Translations under genes and position numbers: made by a program
NCBI GenBank assembly: GCA_038203095.1
Contig: JBBREH010000005.1
Location: 1 to 51,366, forward strand
Direction of reading: 5' to 3'
Length of the DNA: 51,366 nt
Source: PALSA-1336 sp038203095
GTDB lineage: Bacteria; Patescibacteriota; Doudnabacteria; UBA920
Notes under the pieces: generated by a model
The model's input: only the letters and a program-made list of their open reading frames with translations
Databases searched by the model: none
What the model was told of the DNA's origin: nothing
Shown here: positions 30,174-38,811 of the stretch, piece by piece
Layout of the letters: every line of letters begins with the position of its first letter
Numbering within the stretch: the stretch's first letter is position 1

Positions 30174-31916
30174 ATGGTAAAATTGGCTAAAACTTCATCT
30201 TTTGACTTTAGGAGCAGCCTTTTGACTGCTTTTTTGTTAGGCGTATTTATGCTCATTGCCGGGAGATTATTTTATTTGCAAATTCTCAACGGCGCGGAAG
30301 CAAAAAAAATTGCCGATGCGCAGCATAATATTTATCAAAAATTATTTCCAAGCCGTGGAGAAATTAAACTTTTGGATAGTCTTACTCAAACCGGAGTTCC
30401 GTTGGCAACTAACTTAAAAAGCTTTTTAGTGTACGGAGTGCCGACGGATATTTTAAATCCCAACTTAACATCGGTTTCTTTAGCAACTGTTTTACAAATG
30501 GATCAAAAGGAAATTTTAAATAAAATAACCAACAGTGCCAAAAAATATGTTCCATTAAAGAAAAAGCTTAATGAAGAAGAGCAGCAAAAAATTAAAGAAC
30601 TAAAGCTTCCGGGAATTTATTTGGATTCCGAAGATGTTAGGGCTTATCCGGAAAACAGTCTGTTAAGTCAGACATTAGGATTTGTTGGTTATAAAGGCGA
30701 TGAAAAAAAAGGATTGTACGGTTTAGAAAAATATTTTGAAAAAGATTTGGCCGGTAGTCCCGGAGAATTAGTAGCTGAAAAAGATGCCGGCGGTACGTAT
30801 ATTTTTAGCGCGCGGCTCAATGAGCAACCCGCCTTAGACGGAGCGGATTTAATTTTAACTATAGATAAAACATTACAGTTCCAGGCAGAAAGCCTGCTAA
30901 AAGACTCAGTGGAACGAAATGGCGCCGACAGTGGTACTATTGTTGTAGCCAATCCCAAAACCGGGGCGATTTTGGCAATGGCTAATTATCCTAATTTCGA
31001 TTTAAACCAGTTTAACAAAGTTACTCAGCCTTGGCTTTTTAATAATCAAGCAGTTACCGGAAACTATGAACCCGGGTCGGTTTTTAAGGCTATTACCTTG
31101 GCCGCTGCTGTAGACCTGGGTAAAGTGACTCCCGACACAACTTACAACGACACCGGCAGTATAAACGTAGGCGGATTCACTATTAGGAATTCTGACCATA
31201 AGGCTCATGGTATTCAAACTATGACCCAAGTGCTGGATGAGTCTTTAAATACCGGCGCGGTCTTTGCCAAAGAGCAGATTGGAAACGCAATGTTTTATAA
31301 ATATCTACAAAGTTTTGGATTTGGTAAAATTACCGGAATTGAATTGCCTGAGACCAGAGGCAATTTAGACGGGCTTAAGGCCAACATTCAAACCAACTAC
31401 GACACCGCGGCTTTTGGACAGGGGATATCAGTCACCCCAATTCAATTAATTCAGGCTTATACCGCTTTGGCTAACGGTGGTAAAATGATGAAGCCCTACA
31501 TTGTACAGGCAAAAATTTTACCGGACGGAAAAACTCAAACCACCGAGCCGGTAGTTGTAGCCCAGGTGATTAGTGAAAAAGCCGCCAATACAATGGCCGC
31601 TATGCTGGTGAGTGTGGTCGAAAATGGCCATGGTAAAAAAGCCGGAGTTTTGGGTTATTATATGGCCGGCAAAACCGGCACTGCGCAGGTAGCTAAAAAG
31701 GATGGTAAGGGCTATGAAGAGAATAATAATATTGGTTCGTTTATTGGCTTTGGCCCGGTAGAAGAGCCAAAATTTATTATGCTCGTGCGTATAGACCATC
31801 CTCGCGACGTGAAATATGCCGAAAGTACTGCTGCACCTACCTGGGGCAAAATGGCTGAGTTTATTTTAAATTACTACCACATCCCTCCAACCCGCCCAAT
31901 CCCGGCGGGGAAATAG
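30174..31916 (+). CDS. ftsI: Penicillin-binding protein, FtsI/PBP2-type transpeptidase
   Basis: A 580-residue class B penicillin-binding protein: short cytoplasmic start, one membrane helix (about residues 16-35), a dimerisation domain and a transpeptidase domain. All three active-site motifs are present: SVFK (S302, K305), SLN (357-359) and KTGT (500-503). It cross-links peptidoglycan, at the septum judging from its place after mraZ, rsmH and an ftsL-like gene. The Mur ligases and ftsW that often follow are not here. The cluster ends at two strong hairpins. Confidence 0.92.
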   Translation: MVKLAKTSSFDFRSSLLTAFLLGVFMLIAGRLFYLQILNGAEAKKIADAQHNIYQKLFPSRGEIKLLDSLTQTGVPLATNLKSFLVYGVPTDILNPNLTSVSLATVLQMDQKEILNKITNSAKKYVPLKKKLNEEEQQKIKELKLPGIYLDSEDVRAYPENSLLSQTLGFVGYKGDEKKGLYGLEKYFEKDLAGSPGELVAEKDAGGTYIFSARLNEQPALDGADLILTIDKTLQFQAESLLKDSVERNGADSGTIVVANPKTGAILAMANYPNFDLNQFNKVTQPWLFNNQAVTGNYEPGSVFKAITLAAAVDLGKVTPDTTYNDTGSINVGGFTIRNSDHKAHGIQTMTQVLDESLNTGAVFAKEQIGNAMFYKYLQSFGFGKITGIELPETRGNLDGLKANIQTNYDTAAFGQGISVTPIQLIQAYTALANGGKMMKPYIVQAKILPDGKTQTTEPVVVAQVISEKAANTMAAMLVSVVENGHGKKAGVLGYYMAGKTGTAQVAKKDGKGYEENNNIGSFIGFGPVEEPKFIMLVRIDHPRDVKYAESTAAPTWGKMAEFILNYYHIPPTRPIPAGK

Positions 31917-31926
31917 CTAAATAATT

Positions 31927-31968
31927 GCTTGTTGATAATTTGAGTGGCCACGCAGATTATCAACAAGC
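31927..31968. repeat. Perfect 13-bp inverted repeat after ftsI
   Basis: GCTTGTTGATAAT (31927-31939) and ATTATCAACAAGC (31956-31968) around a 16-base loop. There is no T run on the + strand beyond TT; it may shield mRNA ends or be a repeat. Confidence 0.7.
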
Positions 31969-32025
31969 TTTGTAATATTAGGTTAGATCTGGATTTGAAT
32001 TTAGCGGGTTCGCTAATCAATATTA

Positions 32026-32059
32026 AAAATCCGCCTCATTTTTACTAAGGGCGGATTTT
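32026..32059. terminator. Bidirectional terminator
   Basis: AAAATCCGCC, loop TCATTTTTACTAAG, GGCGGATTTT. It lies between the convergent ftsI and the anti-sigma-like gene and serves both. Confidence 0.85.
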
Positions 32060-32062
32060 AGA

Positions 32063-33202
32063 TTATTTGTCGTATTGGATAGCTACTCTCAAACTATTTC
32101 CAACTCCCATGGAATAATGTTTAAAAATTCCAATAAGTTTATTATTTTTTATAAAGATGCGGTTGGTTCCGTTGCTGGGGTCTTGTTGTTTTACAGGAAT
32201 GCCACAGTCAGTCCAGCCATTTTCAGTTAGAACTTGTACAACTTGATTAAAAGGTGTGTCTATATCTCCCGGAGGTTCGCCGAACCCATCGCTGGACATA
32301 TTGAACATATAACCGATTGATGTATTTCCTTTTCTACCGTCAGTGCATGCCATGGATACATCCGAATAAGCGGTGCTTTTTAGCTGATAGGTCAATGCCC
32401 ATTTGTCTATATTTTTTAACAAGCTGTATTCAGCCGGAGCCTGGTTGGCTTGGGCTTTCGTGAAAGCAAAGGTTGAAATAATTTGATTAAAAAGTTGTAG
32501 ACTATCTGCCTCTTCGTCGCTGGAAAACGAAATGACAAACCATTCATTGTCTTTTAGTAAATAAATAATTTTATCATTTCCGAACTTTGGGTGGCTTAGC
32601 AAAGTGGCGGGAAGCCCGGCAACGGTAGTGGTGCTTTGGGAGTAGCCGCCTTCAGACGCCACGTATCCTCCGGTAAGGTTGTTGATATAGCCCGTGGTCT
32701 GGTTGGCCGAGGCAGTTGTAATTATTAAAGATAACGGTCTATCACAATTATGAGTGTCAATAGGACAGGAAGATACTTCAATGCGCCTTTCTGAGCTGGT
32801 GGCTATTTCCGTCCAAGTACTTGGTATATCAAATTTATAGCCCAAAATGGTATTGGCCGGGTCGTGCCAGGTGACGGTTTGCCATTTTTCGGTCTGGCTG
32901 GGAAGGGTTTGCGCAACTTTTTGTGTTTGGGAATTTTGTGCTTGTTGTATTGGCTGTTTGTTGGAACTTGATTTGTAAAAACTAAACCAGGCAAATGCGG
33001 CCACTAAAAGCACAAGCGCGAATGACATTGCGAGTTTGTTAAAGTTGAACATAGGGGCATCCTTTTGGAAGACTGGGGAGTCCAGTAAAGCCACGCGCAA
33101 CTTTCGCTGATGTGCGGAATTTGCCTGCTCGGGTACGGGCAGGGATTCAAGTAGATTGATAAGATCTTTTTCTTCCATATAGTTGTTAATTAAGGGCTTC
33201 AT
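32063..33202 (-). CDS. Membrane-anchored partner (putative anti-sigma) of an ECF sigma factor
   Basis: A 379-residue protein with a short cytoplasmic N-terminal part (residues 1-52), one membrane helix (about 53-70, LAMSFALVLLVAAFAWFSFY) and a large outer part of two domains. The first is like PsbP-type domains (LGYKFDIPSTWTEI...), the second of unknown type near the C terminus. Its start overlaps the sigma factor gene by 17 bases, so they are co-translated. The layout (cytoplasmic piece, helix, outer sensor) fits an anti-sigma factor, but there is no clear ZAS zinc motif. The role is inferred from context. Confidence 0.6.
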   Translation of the reverse strand: MKPLINNYMEEKDLINLLESLPVPEQANSAHQRKLRVALLDSPVFQKDAPMFNFNKLAMSFALVLLVAAFAWFSFYKSSSNKQPIQQAQNSQTQKVAQTLPSQTEKWQTVTWHDPANTILGYKFDIPSTWTEIATSSERRIEVSSCPIDTHNCDRPLSLIITTASANQTTGYINNLTGGYVASEGGYSQSTTTVAGLPATLLSHPKFGNDKIIYLLKDNEWFVISFSSDEEADSLQLFNQIISTFAFTKAQANQAPAEYSLLKNIDKWALTYQLKSTAYSDVSMACTDGRKGNTSIGYMFNMSSDGFGEPPGDIDTPFNQVVQVLTENGWTDCGIPVKQQDPSNGTNRIFIKNNKLIGIFKHYSMGVGNSLRVAIQYDK

Positions 33203-33815
33203 TTATAACAACGGTCGTTGGCTCGAAGGGTTGCAAAATAGGATTAGCATTGGTAATTTGCCCTCGAAGTAAATCAATGCCTCTTGAAAGCAGGGATTTA
33301 ATAGTGCCTTCGGGCTTTTCTAAAACGGTGGCAATATCTAAAATGGAAAGTTTTTCAAAATATCTCAAAGACAAAACTTCTTTGTATTTATCCGGTAATG
33401 TATTTAGTTTATCCTTAATCGCATTAAAGATTTGTAGCTGTTCAGATTGGGATTCCTTGTTGACAAGCGCACTGGCTGCAGTGTCAGAATTGCCAAAATC
33501 AAAATCACCCTCTGCCTGGATTTGGTCTAGTGATACGGTTTTTTGCAAACCTTTTCGGTAGTAGCTAATCACCTCATTATGGGCAATTTTAAACAGCCAG
33601 GCGCCAAAAGGCGCGCTTTGCCAACGGAATTTTTTTAATCCGGCTAAGGCTTTAAAGAATATTTCACTAGTTAAGTCTTCGGCCATTTGGCGGTTTTGTA
33701 CGCGCCTTAACGAATAGTTAAAAATCTTGGCATAGTATATGTCAAAAATTTGACCAAAGGCCTCGGGCTCGTTTTGGGCTTGTTTTATAAGCTGTTGTTC
33801 TTCGGCAATGGTCAT
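33186..33815 (-). CDS. ECF-type RNA polymerase sigma factor
   Basis: A 209-residue group 4 sigma factor. Region 2 covers about residues 20-88 (FGQIFDIYYAKIFNYSLRRVQNRQMAEDLTSEIFFKAL...APFGAWLFKIAHNEVISYYRK). Region 4 covers about 130-185 (LNTLPDKYKEVLSLRYFEKLSILDIATVLEKPEGTIKSLLSRGIDLL) with the helix-turn-helix. The following gene is a likely membrane anti-sigma partner. It is one of two ECF modules in the window. Confidence 0.9.
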   Translation of the reverse strand: MTIAEEQQLIKQAQNEPEAFGQIFDIYYAKIFNYSLRRVQNRQMAEDLTSEIFFKALAGLKKFRWQSAPFGAWLFKIAHNEVISYYRKGLQKTVSLDQIQAEGDFDFGNSDTAASALVNKESQSEQLQIFNAIKDKLNTLPDKYKEVLSLRYFEKLSILDIATVLEKPEGTIKSLLSRGIDLLRGQITNANPILQPFEPTTVVINEALN

Positions 33816-33904
33816 ATAGCTTAACCTTAGGTTTTATTGGCCTTACCTTGTAATAACGCAAGGGTTTAAAAAAGGTTGCAACAATTAAAGTAAGGGTTTT
33901 ATTT

Positions 33905-34159
33905 TTATTTCTGATATTTTTTATTCCACCAGGTTTTTAAGAAGGGGAGGGAGAGCGTTGAGAGGATGTAGCTGATTGTGGGAATGAAGGCTTTTAGGTA
34001 AGGCATAGTATCGCTAATCACCAACAGCCAAGCCACAGCCGTAGCGTAAGTGACGACCACGATGAACAGGCGGCGAGTTGTAGATTGCTCCCAGGCCTTG
34101 TCGGCCTCGACTCTTTGGTTGCGGGTTTTTAGGTTTTGGATTTCTTGTTCAATATTCAT
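33905..34159 (-). CDS. Small two-helix membrane protein
   Basis: An 84-residue protein with an N-terminal charged helix (EQEIQNLKTRNQRVEADKAWEQ) and two membrane segments (about residues 30-48 and 54-75). It lies just downstream of the phosphate transporter gene on the same strand, with 34 bases between. Family not recognised. Confidence 0.65.
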   Translation of the reverse strand: MNIEQEIQNLKTRNQRVEADKAWEQSTTRRLFIVVVTYATAVAWLLVISDTMPYLKAFIPTISYILSTLSLPFLKTWWNKKYQK

Positions 34160-34193
34160 ATTTCGTAGATTATAATCCGAGGATTCTGGCAGA

Positions 34194-35195
34194 TTACACA
34201 GATCGGTGGCTTACCCAAAATATAAGCGCAGACAGGCTGGCGGCGGCAGGGATGGTGATTAGCCATGACCAGACAATTCTTAATGTAACGTCCCATTTTA
34301 CCGCGTTCAGGCGCCGGCTGGAGCCCACGCCGGAAATGGCGCCGGTAATTACATGCGTGGTGGAAACAGGAACGCCTAAATAGGTAGCTAAAAAGATGCT
34401 AATGGCGCTGGCAGTTTCCGCACACACACCGTCTATGGGTCTTAATTTGGCAATTTTTTGACCCATGGTTTTAACTATGCGCCAACCGCCCATAAGCGTG
34501 CCCAGGCCAATAGCGGTATGAGCTGAGAGTACTACCCAAAGCGGGATATTAAAAGTTTTTAAAAAGCCGACCGAGACCAACAGGCTGGTAATTATACCCA
34601 TGGTTTTTTGCGCATCATTGCCGCCGTGGCCAAGCGAGTACAGCGAAGCGGAGACAAATTGTAGCCGTTTTGACCATAAATTTACCGGTGTCGGGGCCCA
34701 ACCTTTTTTATAAATTAACCATGAGGCCATAATAATAAAAATATAACCCAAAACAAAGCCAATAATCGGCGCCAAGACAATGAAAATTAAAGTTTTTGTC
34801 CAGCCGGAAAGTAAAATAACTTTAATTCCGCCTCTGGCTATCGCACCGCCGGCGTAGCCGCCAATTAACGCGTGGGAAGAGCTGGTGGGCAGGCCAAGAT
34901 ACCAGGTAATTAGGTTCCAGCAAATTGCGCCCAGTAAACCGGCCAAAATTACCGCTGGCGTGACCACAGAAATGTCAATTAGTCCTTTGCCAATGGTTTT
35001 GGCTACAGAGGTGCCAAAAATTAAAAACGCCACAAAATTAAAAAATGCGGCCCAGGCAACAGCCTGGCGGGGTGTAAGCACGCGGGTGGAAACTATGGTG
35101 GCAATGGAATTGGCAGCGTCGTGCACGCCGTTGGTAAAATCAAAAACTAGGGCGACAAGAATAATGAAAATTACTAACAGTAGGGTATGATCCAT
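34194..35195 (-). CDS. pit: Pit-type inorganic phosphate transporter
   Basis: A 333-residue multi-helix membrane carrier of the PiT family, taking up phosphate, often as a metal-phosphate complex, with protons or sodium. The family signature occurs twice, in each inverted half: FDFTNGVHDAANSIATIVSTRVL at the N terminus and LGHGGNDAQKTMGII in the middle. SSSHALIGGYAGG and VSTTHVITGAISGVGSS are the matching loop motifs. It is shorter than E. coli PitA. The DUF47 gene next to it is the standard partner. Confidence 0.92.
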   Translation of the reverse strand: MDHTLLLVIFIILVALVFDFTNGVHDAANSIATIVSTRVLTPRQAVAWAAFFNFVAFLIFGTSVAKTIGKGLIDISVVTPAVILAGLLGAICWNLITWYLGLPTSSSHALIGGYAGGAIARGGIKVILLSGWTKTLIFIVLAPIIGFVLGYIFIIMASWLIYKKGWAPTPVNLWSKRLQFVSASLYSLGHGGNDAQKTMGIITSLLVSVGFLKTFNIPLWVVLSAHTAIGLGTLMGGWRIVKTMGQKIAKLRPIDGVCAETASAISIFLATYLGVPVSTTHVITGAISGVGSSRRLNAVKWDVTLRIVWSWLITIPAAASLSALIFWVSHRSV

Positions 35196-35224
35196 AAAAA
35201 ACTGTTTCTATCAAGATCGGTCAG

Positions 35225-35260
35225 AAAAATATTCTTCGACTTTATGGAGAAGATATTTTT
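35225..35260. repeat. Palindromic repeat, AT-stem hairpin family
   Basis: AAAAATATTCTTC, loop GACTTTATGGA, GAAGATATTTTT: the reverse-strand form of the hairpin at 4027-4062. It is followed by a second hairpin at 35277-35313, both between the DUF47 and pit genes. Confidence 0.75.
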
Positions 35261-35276
35261 CCTTAAGCTTGTTTGA

Positions 35277-35313
35277 AATAATATTTTCTTCACAGGATCG
35301 AAGATTATTATTT
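35277..35313. repeat. Palindromic repeat, TTCTTCACAGGATCGAAGA hairpin
   Basis: AATAATATTTTCTTCACAGG and GATCGAAGATTATTATT, a variant of the GTTCGACC...GGAGAAC family with AATAATA outer arms. Confidence 0.6.
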
Positions 35314-35328
35314 ACCAAGATAATTAAA

Positions 35329-35952
35329 TTACCCTGCTTTTACCACAATGCCCTCAATAATGTCGCAAACGGTTTGGTATTTATCCAAAACATGTTCCAG
35401 ATTTTCCAAAACATCTTTTAGCTTGATTACGGAAATAGGGTCGTGGTTGTTGGCAAATAAATTGGAAATGGCTTTTTCAAAAACTTCATCTGCCTGGTCT
35501 TCTAAATTATGGATGGCAACTTTAACTTTAGCCAATTCTTCGTCGTGCTTTAATTTTTGCAGGCAGGCTATCATTTTGACCATTTCGTTTGATGCCTTGG
35601 TCATAATTGGGGCAAACTCATCTAGTCCTTGGAATTTTTGAGTGATGCCGTACAGCTGAATGTTGTGGATAACATTTTCTACTAGGTCAATTATGTCGTC
35701 TAATTGTTGCGCCAATAAGTAAATATCTTCACGGTCAATGGGGGTAATAAAAGTTTTATTGAGCTTTTCAATAATGTCGTGGGTTTTGGCGTCGCCATCG
35801 TGTTCAATGGCCTTGGCTTTTTGGGCGTAGCCATCAAAGTCTTTAAATTCGTGGGCAAACTCAGCAAAGAGCCGGACAATACTCTGAATATGCTTATTTA
35901 GCAGGTTTAAATCGTCAAAAAATACGCTTTGTTTGGGTAGGAAGAAGTTCAT
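35329..35952 (-). CDS. DUF47 (PhoU-like) phosphate transport regulator
   Basis: A 207-residue all-helical PhoU-like protein of the DUF47 family, regularly encoded with Pit transporters and thought to control them. Typical pieces are FFDDLNLLNKHIQSIVRLFAEF, KAKAIEHDGDAKTHDIIEKLNKTFITPIDREDIYLLAQQLDDIIDLVENV and the end DVLENLEHVLDKYQTVCDIIEGIVVKAG. The EHDGD and DREDI blocks are the expected metal sites. It is the first gene of the pair, with pit 133 bases downstream after two hairpins. Confidence 0.9.
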   Translation of the reverse strand: MNFFLPKQSVFFDDLNLLNKHIQSIVRLFAEFAHEFKDFDGYAQKAKAIEHDGDAKTHDIIEKLNKTFITPIDREDIYLLAQQLDDIIDLVENVIHNIQLYGITQKFQGLDEFAPIMTKASNEMVKMIACLQKLKHDEELAKVKVAIHNLEDQADEVFEKAISNLFANNHDPISVIKLKDVLENLEHVLDKYQTVCDIIEGIVVKAG

Positions 35953-36053
35953 TCCTTTAAAGATTTAAGATTTGATTATTATCTTAATTATAGATCTAAG
36001 ATATCATATTGGGGTTAGGGTATCAAGAGGTTCCCAGAAGACCGCCTTCAGTC

Positions 36054-36431
36054 TCATTTTGCCAGCTCCAGAATATCGGCCGGTTTAATCTGCTCAATTT
36101 GCTGGATTGAAGCGCCGGAGCCGGAAAAAAATAATTTTATGGTAATCCAAAAAATTAATCCTGCTAGCGCTGTCAGTATTATGCAGGTCCACATAACCTC
36201 CGCCGCATCGTCTTCATCGGAGAAATAATATTTTAGTGCAAAGAGTAGGCCAAACGGCGGCACACCAACCGAAATTAAATACGCCCATTTTTTTGTTTTG
36301 GGCGAAACCATATTTTGTTTTTGATTTTGGAGCGCGTTTAGCATAAGCATTCCCACATCGACTTTAGGGTTTTCTTTGGCAACTTGCTGATATTCGTTAA
36401 TTTGCGCTTCGAGTTTTTTGTCGGAATTCAT
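36054..36431 (-). CDS. Two-helix membrane protein of unknown function
   Basis: A 125-residue protein with a soluble helical N-terminal part (residues 1-45), two membrane helices (about 48-67 and 80-103), an acidic turn between them (SDEDDAAE) and a short C-terminal tail. Family not recognised. It is transcribed divergently from the second ECF sigma gene, with about 117 bases between starts. Confidence 0.65.
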   Translation of the reverse strand: MNSDKKLEAQINEYQQVAKENPKVDVGMLMLNALQNQKQNMVSPKTKKWAYLISVGVPPFGLLFALKYYFSDEDDAAEVMWTCIILTALAGLIFWITIKLFFSGSGASIQQIEQIKPADILELAK

Positions 36432-36548
36432 GTCTGTATTATATCACAGGTGGCCGCAATCGGGTTTTGTCCTGTTCAAAAATGTGTCATAATATACAAA
36501 GCTTTAGAAACAAATGTGCCAATTAACCGATATTAATATTGTGAGCTA

Positions 36549-37088
36549 ATGGAAATTAACCAACTTGTGAGTAAAGTTAAACAAGGGGATTCCGATGCTT
36601 TTGGGCTCATTTATGACCAATTTGTCCAACGGATTTTTAGGTATATTCGGTTAAAAATTCAGGATCGTCAGGTAGCGGAGGATATTTTACAGGATGTGTT
36701 TCTTAAAGCCTACCAAGGTATTTATAAGTTGAAAACAGAAGATTTAAATTTTTCGGCCTGGCTCTACCGCATAGCTTCCAACACCATAAACGATTATTTC
36801 CGTGAAAAATACCGTAAACCGGAAACTTTGGAGATTGATGAAAATTTTGATATTGCCGGCTGTGTTTCTCTACAAAAGGAGCTGGAAATAAAGTTTGACA
36901 TAGAAAATGCCAAAAAGGCTTTTGAGCTTTTATCGCCTCTTCATAAACAAGTTTTGGAATTAAGGTTTATTCAGGAATTTTCTCCGGAAGAAACAGCCAA
37001 GATTTTACATAAAAGCAATTTGGCAATTCGCTTAATCCAGTTCCGAGCGCTGAAGAAAGTTCAGATAATTTTAAAAGGAAAACAGTAA
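36549..37088 (+). CDS. ECF-type RNA polymerase sigma factor
   Basis: A 179-residue group 4 sigma factor. Region 2 covers about residues 15-85 (FGLIYDQFVQRIFRYIRLKIQDRQVAEDILQDVFLKAYQGI...FSAWLYRIASNTINDYFREK) and region 4 about 120-175 (LSPLHKQVLELRFIQEFSPEETAKILHKSNLAIRLIQFRALKKVQ). Its stop shares a base with the start of the DUF5667 gene (TAATG), so translation is coupled. This sigma/DUF5667 pair is a recurring arrangement in Patescibacteria. Confidence 0.9.
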   Translation: MEINQLVSKVKQGDSDAFGLIYDQFVQRIFRYIRLKIQDRQVAEDILQDVFLKAYQGIYKLKTEDLNFSAWLYRIASNTINDYFREKYRKPETLEIDENFDIAGCVSLQKELEIKFDIENAKKAFELLSPLHKQVLELRFIQEFSPEETAKILHKSNLAIRLIQFRALKKVQIILKGKQ

Positions 37089-37942
37089 TGCTCGATCCCA
37101 AAAAATTTAATCAAGAAATTCAAAAACTGCCCGAACTTTTAAAGTCTGCGGATGTTTTGTCGGAAGCCGAAATGGAAAGCATTAAGCAAAAAGTTATGCT
37201 GAATATTGCCACGCCGGCGGTAAAAGCCCCCGTTCAATTATTTGTTAAAGAAAGATTTAAGACTCTGATTCGCTATATTATTTCGGTTTTGTTAGGTCTG
37301 TCGCTGGTTGGCGGCACTGCTTTTGCTTCTGTCAATGCCAAACCCGGCGATATTTTGTATCCGGTTAAGCGTATACGGGAAAAAGTTCAGTTGTCAATTG
37401 CAGTTTCAGAGGAGTCGAAAGCCAACTTGCAGGCTAAGTTCGCGGATGAAAGATTGAAAGAATTGCAAGAGCTTTCAGTCAAGTCATTACTGAAGAACAA
37501 ATCAGAAATTGGTATACAAATCAGTGCTACATCATCGAATCTTATATTTCGGGGAAGCGTTGAGCCTGAAGATAGCGTTAGAATTAATGCCAGCCACGAA
37601 GCGGGAAAAGAGGTTAGAAATGCCATAAGTGTGCTAAAAGAGGTACGGGGCAAAATGGAGGCCAAGGGTGACAGTAGAGCAGCAGCAGTTATTGGCCAAA
37701 ATATTTTAAAGTTAGAGACCGATGCCATGGCGCAGGACATAAGCTCCGACGATTCAGATAATAATCGAAACCAAGGTAAATCTGACATAGGACATAAGCC
37801 GAGTAGCTCATCAACAGAGCAAATGCCGAATCAGGGTAGAGGGTTAGGCAGTGACCCCCAGGGAATTAATTTAGATCTTAAAATAGAAAACCAAAATCCT
37901 ACAATAAAAAATACAGGCGAAAGTGGGAGTCTTGTACCTTAA
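37088..37942 (+). CDS. DUF5667 membrane protein coupled to an ECF sigma factor
   Basis: A 284-residue protein: cytoplasmic start (1-55), one membrane helix (about 58-78, LIRYIISVLLGLSLVGGTAF), then the DUF5667 signature ASVNAKPGDILYPVKRIREKVQLSIAVSEESKANLQAKFADERLKEL (split here by eye), a long helical outer domain, and a disordered Ser/Asn-rich tail. The topology and the coupled sigma gene suggest an anti-sigma or envelope-stress sensor. This is inference; no biochemical role is known to me. Confidence 0.8.
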   Translation: MLDPKKFNQEIQKLPELLKSADVLSEAEMESIKQKVMLNIATPAVKAPVQLFVKERFKTLIRYIISVLLGLSLVGGTAFASVNAKPGDILYPVKRIREKVQLSIAVSEESKANLQAKFADERLKELQELSVKSLLKNKSEIGIQISATSSNLIFRGSVEPEDSVRINASHEAGKEVRNAISVLKEVRGKMEAKGDSRAAAVIGQNILKLETDAMAQDISSDDSDNNRNQGKSDIGHKPSSSSTEQMPNQGRGLGSDPQGINLDLKIENQNPTIKNTGESGSLVP

Positions 37943-38053
37943 AATTTACCGGTTAAAAATTAGCCTTTAGCGTGATTTTTTTGTTCAGACTAGTGGCTGA
38001 AACAAACAACCCCGCATTGCAATTAATATATTGTAGAAGAAAAATGAATTAAT

Positions 38054-38170
38054 TCAGGCAGGCAAATTAGTGTAGGCTTAGCACTCGCGATGGCTATCCC
38101 GGTGATGGCTTTAGCTGATAATGCCAGCAAGGTGAAAACAAGCAAAATGAAGATGGAGCTTCTATGGCCT
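38054..38170 (+). pseudogene. Remnant of an exported protein gene, cut by a MITE
   Basis: A short frame codes a clear signal-peptide-like stretch ISVGLALAMAIPVMALADNA followed by SKVKTSKMKMELLW. It has no usable start (a stop lies just upstream) and it runs directly into the inverted repeat element at 38167. It is likely the remains of a third gene of the sigma/DUF5667 unit, encoding a secreted protein. Confidence 0.4.
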
Positions 38171-38330
38171 TGAATTACGAAACTGCTTTGTTTAGTAAAA
38201 TTTCTAGCTTTGAGCAGAAATTTTCAAACAAAATTTTTAGCTTAATAGCTTAATTAAGGTAAAAAGTTTTTTGGAAATTTATGCCAAAGATGGGAATTTT
38301 AATGAATAAATGAGTTTCGTAATTCAAGGC
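38167..38330. mobile_element. MITE-like element C
   Basis: A 164-bp element with perfect 18-bp terminal inverted repeats: GCCTTGAATTACGAAACT at 38167-38184 and its complement at 38313-38330. The interior is AT-rich with no gene. No direct flanking repeat is evident. It interrupts an exported-protein remnant. Confidence 0.7.
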
Positions 38331-38346
38331 GTTAGAGGGTTGGCCA

Positions 38347-38383
38347 AATAATATTGTTCGACCCCGGTGGAGAACATATTATG
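38347..38383. repeat. Palindromic repeat, GTTCGACC...GGAGAAC hairpin
   Basis: AATAATATTGTTCGACCCC and GGTGGAGAACATATTAT. Part of the same family as 3974-4015. Confidence 0.7.
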
Positions 38384-38435
38384 GGTCACATGGAAAACAG
38401 TGGGACTAACATGCGACCGAAGCAAAAATTAGCTG

Positions 38436-38576
38436 TCATCCCGGAATTTTTCAGGGCTGTGAAAAATATCCGGGATCCAGTACATAAGCCATATTCTGGA
38501 TCCCGGATAGCTTTTCGGGTGTCGTGTCAAAGGCAGATCCGCCTCCGGCTGGACAATCAAAGCTTCTGGGATGACA
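38436..38576. repeat. GTCATCCCGGAA-type composite palindrome
   Basis: It starts GTCATCCCGGAATTTTTCAG and ends CTTCTGGGATGAC, giving complementary outer ends. Inside, GGGATCCAG and CTGGATCCC face each other. It is related to the cluster at 28194-28400. The open frame across it is a by-product of the repeat and not a gene. The 870-base gap 37943-38811 is made of this element, MITE C, two hairpins (38347-38383, 38642-38706) and the exported-protein remnant. Confidence 0.7.
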
Positions 38577-38641
38577 TTGGTAAATTAATCTTGTCCCACC
38601 ATATTCCATATGACCCCATATTATTTGGCAACAAACATCGG

Positions 38642-38706
38642 AGGAAAAATATCTTCTCCATAGAGCCTGCCCCGTGCTTGACACGGGGCCCTAGAATATT
38701 TTTCCC
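38642..38706. repeat. AT-stem hairpin carrying a GC hairpin in its loop
   Basis: AGGAAAAATATCTTCTCCAT and AGAATATTTTTCCCC enclose GCCCCGTGCTTGACACGGGG C, so one palindrome appears inserted in the loop of another. Confidence 0.65.
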
Positions 38707-38811
38707 CTAGAACCGCGGCGAAATTCCATGTGACTGAAAAAATCCGGCTTATTTGACTAAAAAAATAAATTGGTTTATTATTTAATTATCAACAAACTAA
38801 AATAAATTTTT

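Noticed and set aside
38354..38710. Open frame of 118 codons
   Set aside because: It is made wholly of palindromic repeats (GTCATCCCGG element and hairpins) and gives no protein-like pattern.
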